A DNA stretch of 64,000 nt, taken from assembly GCF_007994075.1 (NCBI RefSeq), contig NZ_VIWU01000001.1:8742001-8806000 (forward strand), given 5' to 3'. The translations under genes and the position numbers were made by a program. The notes under the pieces were generated by a model, which saw only the letters and a program-made list of their open reading frames with translations, searched no databases and was not told the origin of the DNA. Source of the DNA: Pseudonocardia hierapolitana (GTDB taxonomy: Bacteria > Actinomycetota > Actinomycetes > Mycobacteriales > Pseudonocardiaceae). Positions within the stretch are counted from its first letter, which is position 1. Each line of letters opens with the position of its first letter. Below, one piece after another: positions 15,289 through 22,584 of the stretch.

Positions 15289-16137
15289 TCACTTGAGGCC
15301 GGTGGTCGCGATGCCTCGGACGAGGTAGCGCTGCCCGGCGAGGAAGAACCCGAAGATCGGCCCGAGGGCCACGATGGACATCGCGAAGACCGGACCCCAC
15401 GGGGTCTGGCTGGTGGCGTCGACGAACGTCCGCAGCGCCACCGGCACCGTGTACATGTCCGGGTCGGTCAGGAAGATCAGCTGGCTGAAGAAGTCGTTCC
15501 AGGTCCAGATGAACGTGAAGATCGCCGTGGTGGCCAGCGCCGGCAGCGACATCGGCATGATGATCCGCCAGAAGATGCCGGTGTGACCGCAGCCGTCGAT
15601 CCGCGCGGCCTCGTCCAGCTCCCGCGGGATGCCGCGGATGAACTGCACCATCAGGAACACGAAGAACGCGTCGGTGGCGAGCAGCTTCGGCACGATCAGC
15701 GGCCAGTAGGTGTTGATCCAGTCCAGCTGCGAGAACAGGATGTACTGCGGCACGATCACCACGTGGATCGGCAGCATGATCGTGCCGAGCATGATCGCGA
15801 ACCACAGCCGCTTGTACCGGAACTCCAGCCGCGCGAACGCGTAGGCGGCCAGCGAGCACGCCAGCAGGTTGCCGATGATCGAGCCGACCACCACCACGAG
15901 CGAGTTGAGGATGTAGCGGTGGAACGGGTGGGCCAGCGCCGTCCAGCCGTCGGCGTAGTTCTCGGCGGTGAAGTTGTCCGACCACAGGCCCGGGCTCGAG
16001 AAGATCTCCTGCGTCGGCTTGAACGAGCTCGACAGCGTCCAGATCAGCGGGTAGATCATCACCAGGCCGAACAGGATCAGCCCGAAGTGCGCCAGCAGTC
16101 GGGGCCGGCCGGTGCGCCGCGCGTCAGTCGTCGCCAT
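15289..16137 (-). CDS. Carbohydrate ABC transporter permease (MalG-like)
   Basis: A 282-residue inner-membrane permease with about six helices. The cytoplasmic EAA loop reads RELDEAARIDGCGHTGIFWRI near residue 190, the coupling site for the ATPase, and the C-terminus ends in RYLVRGIATTGLK as is common for MalG-type partners. Its start overlaps the end of the MalF-like gene by 14 bp, so the two permeases are translationally coupled and should form the heterodimeric channel. Substrate unknown. Confidence 0.93.
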   Translation of the reverse strand: MATTDARRTGRPRLLAHFGLILFGLVMIYPLIWTLSSSFKPTQEIFSSPGLWSDNFTAENYADGWTALAHPFHRYILNSLVVVVGSIIGNLLACSLAAYAFARLEFRYKRLWFAIMLGTIMLPIHVVIVPQYILFSQLDWINTYWPLIVPKLLATDAFFVFLMVQFIRGIPRELDEAARIDGCGHTGIFWRIIMPMSLPALATTAIFTFIWTWNDFFSQLIFLTDPDMYTVPVALRTFVDATSQTPWGPVFAMSIVALGPIFGFFLAGQRYLVRGIATTGLK

Positions 16138-17125
16138 AGAACACCCAGTACTTCGAGGCCAGGAAGTTCGCGGCCGTGAGCAATGCGACGATCATGAGCA
16201 GCACCCAGGCGAGCGCAGACGCGTAGCCCATGTCGAAGTTGCCGAAGCCGCGTTGGTAGAGGTAGAGCGTGTAGAACAGCGTGGAGTCGGCCGGGCCGCC
16301 GGTGCCGCCGCTCACGATGAACGCCTGCGTGAACGTCTGGAACGACCCGATCAGCTGCAGCACGAGGTTGAAGAAGATGATCGGCGACAGCAGGGGCAGC
16401 GTGATCGAGAAGAACCGCCGCGCCCGACCTGCGCCGTCGATCGACGCGGCCTCGTAGTACATCTGCGGGATCTGCCGCAGCCCGGCCAGGAAGATCACCA
16501 TCGGTGAGCCGAACGTCCACACGTTGAGCACGATCAGGGTGCCGAGCGCGTACGCGGGCGTGGACACCCAGCCCGGCGGGTCGTCGACCCCCAGCGCCCG
16601 CAGCAGCGTGTTGACGAGGCCGTCGGTGCCGAACATCTGCCGCCACAGCACCGCGACGGCCACGCTCGAGCCCAGGAGCGACGGCAGGTAGTAGATCGAC
16701 CGGTACAGGGCGAGCCCGCGCAACCCCTTGTCGAGCACCAGCGCGAGCGCCAGTGCGAAGGCCAGCTGCAACGGCACCGACACGAACACGTAGAGGAAGG
16801 TGACCTCGAGTGCCTTGTAGAACCTCGGGTCCGACGCCATGCGCGTGAAGTTGTCGAGCCCGACCCACTCCGGCGCGGCCAGCAGGCTGTAGTCGGTGAA
16901 CGACAGGTAGAACGACGCCGCGATCGGCCCCACCGTGATCAGGCCGAGGCCCACGAACCACGGCGCGAGGAACAGGTAGGCGGCTTTGCCGTCGGAGAGG
17001 TACGGGAGGCGGTCCAGCAGCCTGCGCCGCAGCGACGGCGGGGAGGGCGGCGCGGGGCCTGTGGTGACGCGGCTGATCGTCGAGGGGGTGGCGTCCTCAC
17101 CGAGCGCCGTCACTGGCGCCTCCAT
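16124..17125 (-). CDS. Carbohydrate ABC transporter permease (MalF-like)
   Basis: A 333-residue permease, first gene of the importer operon, starting at ATG 17125. A hydrophilic, proline-rich N-terminus of about 45 residues precedes six predicted helices (AAYLFLAPWFVGLGLITVGP is the first). The EAA loop is YYEAASIDGAGRARRFFSITLP near residue 235. The 165-bp region upstream (17126-17290) holds no gene but has a candidate operator repeat at 17270-17285. It pairs with the MalG-like permease and the lipoprotein downstream. Confidence 0.93.
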   Translation of the reverse strand: MEAPVTALGEDATPSTISRVTTGPAPPSPPSLRRRLLDRLPYLSDGKAAYLFLAPWFVGLGLITVGPIAASFYLSFTDYSLLAAPEWVGLDNFTRMASDPRFYKALEVTFLYVFVSVPLQLAFALALALVLDKGLRGLALYRSIYYLPSLLGSSVAVAVLWRQMFGTDGLVNTLLRALGVDDPPGWVSTPAYALGTLIVLNVWTFGSPMVIFLAGLRQIPQMYYEAASIDGAGRARRFFSITLPLLSPIIFFNLVLQLIGSFQTFTQAFIVSGGTGGPADSTLFYTLYLYQRGFGNFDMGYASALAWVLLMIVALLTAANFLASKYWVFYGDD

Positions 17126-17269
17126 CCTGATCTTCTTCGATCTCCCGCCCGACCATTAGGTCAAAGCAGCCGCCGCTGCGTCAACAACCCTTGCCGATCT
17201 TTTCAGGCATTTGCGCCGCCATCGGCATCCCGCATACCGAAACGCCGAGCACAGCGCGGCAAATGAACG

Positions 17270-17285
17270 CTGCAACCCTTTGCAG
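17270..17285. promoter_or_regulatory. Inverted repeat CTGCAA-CCCT-TTGCAG upstream of the sugar importer
   Basis: A perfect 6-bp inverted repeat, 145 bp upstream of the MalF-like start and only 6 bp beyond the STAS gene stop. TTGCA-type half-sites are common in LacI/GntR operators of sugar importers. The position would also fit a weak terminator of the STAS gene. No regulator gene lies beside the operon, so the call is tentative. Confidence 0.3.
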
Positions 17286-17290
17286 ACTGC

Positions 17291-17662
17291 TCAGGAGGCG
17301 GGCCGGCCTTCGCCGCCGAGGAGCGCGTCGCCGACGCTGCTGTGCACGTCGAGGTGCTCGTGGATGGCGGCCGCCTGGAAGGCCCGCGCGACCGGTGAGC
17401 CCGGACCGTCGATCACGATCTTCAAGGCGATCCCCCGCTGGGTGGCGTGCTCGTGCGCGTCGACGAGCACGGCGAGCCCGGCCGATCCGAGGAAGGTGAC
17501 GGCGGTCAGGTCGAGCACCACGCCGGTGAGCGCGCTCGAGTCGGGGGCGTCGATGACCTCGTCGAGCGCCGTGCGCAGGAGCGGGCCGGAGACCAGGTCG
17601 ATCTCTCCGCTGACCGTCAGCACGCTGACCGGGCCGGTCCGCACCGGCGTGATCGTCACCAT
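17291..17662 (-). CDS. STAS-domain anti-sigma factor antagonist
   Basis: A 123-residue single STAS domain starting at ATG 17662. The core reads LTVSGEIDLVSGPLLRTAL, then VVLDLTAVTFLGSAGLAVLVDAHEHA, where the Ser of FLGSAGL (about residue 60) is the expected phosphorylation site. Such proteins bind anti-sigma kinases and release stress sigma factors. No kinase or sigma gene is adjacent, so partners must be elsewhere. The upstream FkbM gene is separated by a small hairpin at 17718-17731. Confidence 0.88.
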   Translation of the reverse strand: MVTITPVRTGPVSVLTVSGEIDLVSGPLLRTALDEVIDAPDSSALTGVVLDLTAVTFLGSAGLAVLVDAHEHATQRGIALKIVIDGPGSPVARAFQAAAIHEHLDVHSSVGDALLGGEGRPAS

Positions 17663-17717
17663 CCTCCGGCTGCTCCGCTCGACGTTGAGGTCCCACTCGG
17701 CCGAGCCATGGACCCTA

Positions 17718-17731
17718 CCCCCGAATGGGGG
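17718..17731 (-). terminator. Short C5/G5 hairpin between the FkbM and STAS genes
   Basis: CCCCC-GAAT-GGGGG forms a compact stem with a 4-nt loop, 20 bp beyond the FkbM stop. There is no T-tract. It may end or attenuate FkbM transcription, or it may only be chance in this GC-rich sequence. Confidence 0.3.
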
Positions 17732-17751
17732 AGAGCGAGAGCCGTGCGTGA

Positions 17752-18498
17752 TCAGCTCTGCTGAGCGAGGCGGGCGTAGACGTCGCCGGAGCGCCCGAGG
17801 GGACGGACCCGCTCGAGCAGCCGGACCAGCTCGGGGGCGTCGAGCCAGCGGTCGGAGGCGAACCGCATGGTCTCGACGGGCGAGTAGTTGTACCGGTACG
17901 CACCGAGCTCCTGCACCCGCTCCAGCACGGCGAGGGACCGCTCGTGCGTGGGCGGCAGGTACTCGAACGACAGTGCGGGCAACGGTCGGGACAGCCCGGC
18001 GAGCACCTCCGACTCGAAGCCCTCGACGTCGATCTTGCAGAAGGCAGGCACGCCGTGCGCGGCGATCAGATCGTCGAGCGTGGTCACCTCGACCTCGACG
18101 GAGCGGTCCCAGCGCACGCGGGCGAAGCTGCGGTCGGCCGCCACCGACTCCTGCCAGTCCTGCGACATCGACGACACGGTCGGCGTCGCGGTCGACACCC
18201 CCAGCCGGGCGCGCCCCACCTGCGCGCCGACGGCGCGGGGCTCGATCGTCACCGCGCTGTCACGCCCGAAGAGCAGCCGCAGCACGCGCAGGCAGTCCGG
18301 CTGGGGCTCGACGGCGACCACGCGCGCCCCCAGCCGTCGCCAGGTGCGCACCCGGCCGCCGACGTGGGCGCCGATGTCGAACGCGAGATCACCCGGGCCC
18401 AGGAACTCGCCGTAGAGCCGCACCGCACGGCGGTGTTTGGCCGGCTGCCCGTGGTAGATCACCAGCGAACGCGCGATTCCCCAGACACGGGCGAGCAT
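17752..18498 (-). CDS. FkbM-family SAM-dependent methyltransferase
   Basis: A 248-residue methyltransferase starting at ATG 18498. The SAM-binding glycine motif appears as LAFDIGAHVGGRVRTWRRLG (about residues 38-57), followed by VVAVEPQPD, and the FkbM domain mark CKIDVEGFESEVLAGL is near residue 158. FkbM proteins O-methylate sugars or polyketides; the acceptor cannot be told here. A TACGGT hexamer ends exactly 6 nt before the start codon (18505-18510), which suggests a leaderless transcript. The neighbours do not form a biosynthetic cluster. Confidence 0.9.
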   Translation of the reverse strand: MLARVWGIARSLVIYHGQPAKHRRAVRLYGEFLGPGDLAFDIGAHVGGRVRTWRRLGARVVAVEPQPDCLRVLRLLFGRDSAVTIEPRAVGAQVGRARLGVSTATPTVSSMSQDWQESVAADRSFARVRWDRSVEVEVTTLDDLIAAHGVPAFCKIDVEGFESEVLAGLSRPLPALSFEYLPPTHERSLAVLERVQELGAYRYNYSPVETMRFASDRWLDAPELVRLLERVRPLGRSGDVYARLAQQS

Positions 18499-18662
18499 CC
18501 GGTGACCGTACCGGTCGACGTGCTGCGCCCCGTCCTCACCCGCGGCGCTATCGTTTCCGCAGAACCACGGACGCGGGAGGTGAGACCGATCGACCCACGA
18601 CCATGGGCGCTCTCCTCCCAGCGCACGGAGTAGCGCCCTCCGGCTCCATCGGAAGGCACCCC

Positions 18663-19499
18663 GTGACCTCCACCCCGCTTCCCGCCCCCGCCACCAACGT
18701 CATCGCCCGGCTGCGGGCGGCAGGCTGCGTCTTCGCCGAGGACGAGGCCCGGCTCCTCGTCGAGACCGCCCGCACGCCCGCCGAGCTCGCCGACATGGTC
18801 GAGCGGCGCGTCGCCGGGCTCCCGCTCGAGCACGTACTGGGCTGGGCCGAGTTCGCCGGCCTGCGCATCTCGGTCGACCCCGGCGTCTTCGTCCCCCGCC
18901 GCCGCACGGAGCTCCTCGCCCGGGAGGCTGCGGCACTGGCCCGGCCGGGCGCCGTCGTCGTCGACCTCTGCTGCGGGTCCGGCGCCGTCGGCGTCGCGGT
19001 GGCCGTCACCGTGCCGGGCATCGAGCTGCACGCCGCCGACGTCGACCCCGCCGCCGTCCGCTGCGCCCGGCGCAACGTCGCCGCCGTCGGCGGGCAGGTG
19101 TACGAGGGCGACCTCGACGCCCCGCTGCCCCCGACGCTGAGCGGGCGGGTGGACGTCCTTCTCGCGAACGCGCCCTACGTGCCCACCGACGCGGTCGGGC
19201 TGATGCCGCCCGAGGCGCGGCTGCACGAGCCACGCGTGGCCCTCGACGGCGGCGCGGACGGCCTCGACATCCAGCGTCGCCTGGCCTCCGCGGCTCCCCG
19301 CTGGCTCCGCCCCGGTGGGCACCTCCTGATCGAGACGAGCGAGCGCCAGGCCGCGCACACGGCCGCGGCGATCACGGCCGCGGGCCTCACCGCGCGGGTC
19401 GTGCAGGATGCGGAGCTCGACGCCACGGCGGTGATCGGTCGCCGTCCCGCCGGCCTCCGGACGGGTCCAGCTAGTCGCGGTGGGCCGTCTCCAGGCTGA
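18663..19499 (+). CDS. Putative protein N5-glutamine methyltransferase (PrmC-related)
   Basis: A 278-residue methyltransferase. GTG 18663 is chosen because GGAAGG lies 5 nt upstream; ATG 18603 is a longer alternative. The SAM-binding motif is VVVDLCCGSGAVGVAVAV near residue 100. The catalytic tetrapeptide is NAPY (LLANAPYVPTDAVGLMPPEA) instead of the NPPY of true PrmC, as known for the PrmC-related subfamily. Release-factor glutamine methylation is therefore only a family-based guess. The 3' end overlaps the frameshifted cupin gene by 29 bp. Confidence 0.85.
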   Translation: MTSTPLPAPATNVIARLRAAGCVFAEDEARLLVETARTPAELADMVERRVAGLPLEHVLGWAEFAGLRISVDPGVFVPRRRTELLAREAAALARPGAVVVDLCCGSGAVGVAVAVTVPGIELHAADVDPAAVRCARRNVAAVGGQVYEGDLDAPLPPTLSGRVDVLLANAPYVPTDAVGLMPPEARLHEPRVALDGGADGLDIQRRLASAAPRWLRPGGHLLIETSERQAAHTAAAITAAGLTARVVQDAELDATAVIGRRPAGLRTGPASRGGPSPG

Positions 19500-19829
19500 A
19501 GGCGGGCAGGCACACCGCCACGTACTCGGCGCCTTCGGCCCCGGCGAGCTGTAGCGCACCCACTCCCCCGCCGCCGTGTGCACGGCCTGCCCTGCGGTCA
19601 CCGTCAGCTCGCCGCCCTCGTGTTCCACTCGCAGCGCGCCGCGCAGCACCAGCGTGAACTCGTCGAACTCCGGTCGCTGACCGGGCTCGGACCAACCCGC
19701 GGGGCTGCGCATGTGGGCCACCGAGAGCCGGGCGTCGCCGGTGTTCACCCGGCCCACGTACTCGTCGATGGTCTTGGGCGGCTCGCCTGCGGCCGTCACG
19801 CGGCTGGGGTTCTCGATCAGTCTGGGCAC
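19471..19829 (-). pseudogene. Cupin-domain protein gene with a one-base frameshift
   Basis: From GTG 19829 the frame gives MPRLIENPSRVTAAGEPPKT, a cupin core (FDEFTLVLRGALRVEHEGG, AGQAVHTAAGEWVRYSSPG) and then runs into nonsense. Another frame continues the expected C-terminus AEGAEYVAVCLPAFSLETAHRD and stops at 19471. Restoring one base in the four-base run at 19539-19542 (GGGG on the coding strand) joins them into a normal protein of about 119 residues. The remaining sequence is well conserved, so this could be a homopolymer sequencing error or a very recent mutation. The ligand is unknown. GAGGA lies about 10 nt upstream of the start. Confidence 0.75.
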
Positions 19830-19873
19830 ATGCGGAATCCTCGTGAACGCGGCGGGTACCGTCGGAGGCGGGG

Positions 19874-20344
19874 GTGTCGACCATGGCGAACGAGGCCTAC
19901 TGGGCTCGCTACGAGTCCACGATCGACAAGCAGATCCGCATGGCGGAGGAGCGCGGCGACTTCGCCGACCTGCCGGGCAAGGGCAAGCCCCTGTCCGGCC
20001 TCGACGAACCGTACGACGAGAACTGGTGGGTCAGGCGCTGGGTCCAGCGCGAGGGCGTGCCGTCCGAGGGCCTGCTGCCCACCCCGCTGCAGCTGCGCAA
20101 GGAGGCCGAGCGGCTCCCCGAGACGGTGCGTGACCTGCCCACCGAGGAGGCCGTGCGCGCCGCGGTCGGCGAGCTGAACCGGCGCATCGCGGAGTGGGTG
20201 CGCGCACCGTCGGGGCCGGCCGTTCCGGTGCGGAAGGTCGACGCCGAGGCGATCGTGCAGGGCTGGCGGGCGGCGCGTTCACCCGCACCGCGGGCACCGG
20301 TGGCCGGCGCGACCACCCGCAGACGGTGGTGGCGCCGGAAGTAA
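19874..20344 (+). CDS. DUF1992 (DnaJ homologue subfamily C28-like) protein
   Basis: A 156-residue protein. GTG 19874 is favoured by GGAGG 5 nt upstream; ATG 19883 is the alternative. The DUF1992 core is visible: IDKQIRMAEERGDFADLPGKGKPL near residues 17-40, then ENWWVRRWVQREG and LPTPLQLRKEAERLPE. The C-terminus is basic (TTRRRWWRRK). In eukaryotes this domain occurs in DNAJC28; the bacterial function is unknown. It is followed after 78 bp by the kinase pair. Confidence 0.82.
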   Translation: MSTMANEAYWARYESTIDKQIRMAEERGDFADLPGKGKPLSGLDEPYDENWWVRRWVQREGVPSEGLLPTPLQLRKEAERLPETVRDLPTEEAVRAAVGELNRRIAEWVRAPSGPAVPVRKVDAEAIVQGWRAARSPAPRAPVAGATTRRRWWRRK

Positions 20345-20422
20345 TCCGCGACCCGACCCCAACCACGAACACACCCGACCGGTCTTCCTGCTCGACGAGA
20401 ACGAGCCTGCAGGAGGACGACC

Positions 20423-22573
20423 GTGTTGCGCTTGGGAGCCGATGACCCCTACCAGGTCGGCCCGTTCCGGATCCTGGCCCGGCTGGGGTCCGGCGGGATG
20501 GGCCAGGTCTACCTCGGGGTCGGTCTGCACCGCGAGCTCGTCGCGGTCAAGCTGATCCACCGCGCGTTCGCGTCCGACCCGGGCTTCCGGGCCAGGTTCC
20601 GGCACGAGGTCGCGGTGGGCATGCGGGTGCGCGGCCCCTGGACGGCGGCCGTGGTCGCCGCCGACCCGGACGCGCCGGTCCCGTGGCTCGCCTCCGAGTA
20701 CGTCCCCGGAGCCGGCCTCGACCGGGCGGTGGTCGAGACCGGCCCGCTGCCGCCGCAGTCGTTGCACGTCCTCGCGGCCGGGCTCGCCGCGGCGCTGGCC
20801 ACCGTCCACGCCACCGGTCTCGTGCACCGCGACGTCAAGCCCGCGAACGTGCTGCTCGCGGGCGACGGGCCGCGCCTGATCGACATGGGCATCTCCCGCG
20901 CCGCCGACGCCACTCAGCTCAGCACGACCGGAGCCCTCGTCGGCACGCCCGCGTTCATGTCCCCCGAACAGGCCGAGGGCATGGAGACCGGCCCGGCGTC
21001 GGACGTGTTCTCCCTCGGGGCACTGCTGGCCTTCGCCGCGCTCGGGCGCAGCCCGTTCGGCGATGCGAACCCCTTCGTCCAGCTCCGGCGCATCGTCGAC
21101 GACCCCGCCGACCTGCTCGGGCTGGTCGGCCCGCTGCGCGGCCCGGTGGAGGCGTGCCTGGCCAAGAACCCTGCCGACCGCCCGACCGCGGCCGATCTCA
21201 CCGCGCACTTCGGCCCGGTCCCCGCGCCGCCGCCCGGGGCGCCATCGGGCTCGTGGTTGCCGGCGTCCGTGGCCGCGATGCTTCCCCCGCCGCCGGACGT
21301 CCCGACCCTCATCGCGGCGGGCCAGGCCCGGAAGCCGATCATCGCCGCGGGGGCCACGCCCCGCGGGCGGGCCGTCGGCCGGCGCGCACTCCTCGTCGGA
21401 GGCTCCGGCCTGCTCGGACTCGCGGCGCTGGGCGGAGCCTTCGCCATCGCCCGGACCGTGCTCCCCACGCCACGCCCGCTGGAGACCCCGCAGCCGCAGA
21501 CGTTGACCGTCGCGCCGGCGCCGACCACCGCCCCTTCCGCCGGATCCGCGGTGGTGGCCTGGACCGTGCAGGGCCCGCCCACGACCAGCGCGCTCCTCAC
21601 CGACGGCCGCACCGTGTATGCGGGCGGCAGCGGCGCGGTCGTCGCGCTGGACGCGACCACCGGGCAGAAGCGCTGGGAGTACGCGGCACCGCCCGGCGGG
21701 GTCGGGTTCGATCCGTCCCGGGTGAAGTTCGCGATCGCCGACGGCACCGTCTACGTCGCCACCAACGGCGCCGCGATCGCCCTCGACGCGACGACCGGTC
21801 GGGAACGGTGGCGCCTCGTGTCGGACCTGACCGAGGGATACCGGTCCCTCGCCGGTATCGACGTGATCGCGGGCCCGGGTGTCGCCTACTTCGCCCACGG
21901 CCCGTCCCTCTTCTCGATGGACCCGGCCACGGCCGACACCCGCTGGACCCACGTCGTCGACGGCAACTTCGCCGCCTCCCCCGAGATCGACGGCGACCAC
22001 GTGCTGATCAGCAACGGCAACGGCGTTGACGCGCTCCTCGCCGCCACCGGGCAGCTGGTGTGGCGCCGCGAGCCGGACGGCGACAACGCCACCGAGCTGG
22101 GCGTGGCGCACGGGATCGCGTTCCTCACCGTCAACGTCGGCGGGGTGGTCGCGCTCGACACGCCCACCGGCGCCGTGCGCTGGGAGGCCCGGGTCGGCAG
22201 CGGAGACCTCGCCGGTGCCGAACCCGATCGGCCGGTCGTGGTCGACGACGCCGTCATCGTGCGCGGCCGCGACGAGCAGCTGCACGCGTACGAGATCAGC
22301 GACGGGACGTTGCGCTGGTCGCTCCCGGACCGGACGAGAGGCGGCGGCACCGCCAAGGTCGCGCCGTTCGCCTTCCGCGACTCGACCGGCGGCCTGGTCT
22401 ACACCGGCGACGACCGCGGCCGCATCTACGCGTTCGATGTCGCGGCCGGCACCCGGCAGTGGGCGTACGCGCCCACCCGGGGCTTCTCCGCCGTGCAGGT
22501 GATCACGGCAGCCGATCGGGTCGCGTTCACCGCGGGATCCGACGGCCGGATCTCGGCCATCAGGCCGGAATGA
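20423..22573 (+). CDS. Membrane Ser/Thr protein kinase with a PQQ-type beta-propeller; DFG motif changed to DMG
   Basis: A 716-residue AfsK-like kinase starting at GTG 20423 after AGGAGGA. The kinase domain (about 12-265) has the P-loop RLGSGGMGQVYLG, ATP-site Lys in LVAVKLIH, catalytic HRDVKPANVLL and the activation segment GTPAFMSPEQAEG. The Mg-binding DFG triad reads DMG (LIDMGISRAAD, about residue 155). A proline-rich linker leads to one transmembrane helix (about 315-340) and an extracellular propeller with repeated ALDATTG(Q/R)xxWxY/L blades. The extracellular part should sense a ligand or the cell wall. A second kinase follows after 11 nt. Confidence 0.92.
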   Translation: MLRLGADDPYQVGPFRILARLGSGGMGQVYLGVGLHRELVAVKLIHRAFASDPGFRARFRHEVAVGMRVRGPWTAAVVAADPDAPVPWLASEYVPGAGLDRAVVETGPLPPQSLHVLAAGLAAALATVHATGLVHRDVKPANVLLAGDGPRLIDMGISRAADATQLSTTGALVGTPAFMSPEQAEGMETGPASDVFSLGALLAFAALGRSPFGDANPFVQLRRIVDDPADLLGLVGPLRGPVEACLAKNPADRPTAADLTAHFGPVPAPPPGAPSGSWLPASVAAMLPPPPDVPTLIAAGQARKPIIAAGATPRGRAVGRRALLVGGSGLLGLAALGGAFAIARTVLPTPRPLETPQPQTLTVAPAPTTAPSAGSAVVAWTVQGPPTTSALLTDGRTVYAGGSGAVVALDATTGQKRWEYAAPPGGVGFDPSRVKFAIADGTVYVATNGAAIALDATTGRERWRLVSDLTEGYRSLAGIDVIAGPGVAYFAHGPSLFSMDPATADTRWTHVVDGNFAASPEIDGDHVLISNGNGVDALLAATGQLVWRREPDGDNATELGVAHGIAFLTVNVGGVVALDTPTGAVRWEARVGSGDLAGAEPDRPVVVDDAVIVRGRDEQLHAYEISDGTLRWSLPDRTRGGGTAKVAPFAFRDSTGGLVYTGDDRGRIYAFDVAAGTRQWAYAPTRGFSAVQVITAADRVAFTAGSDGRISAIRPE

Positions 22574-22584
22574 GGAGACCGGAG

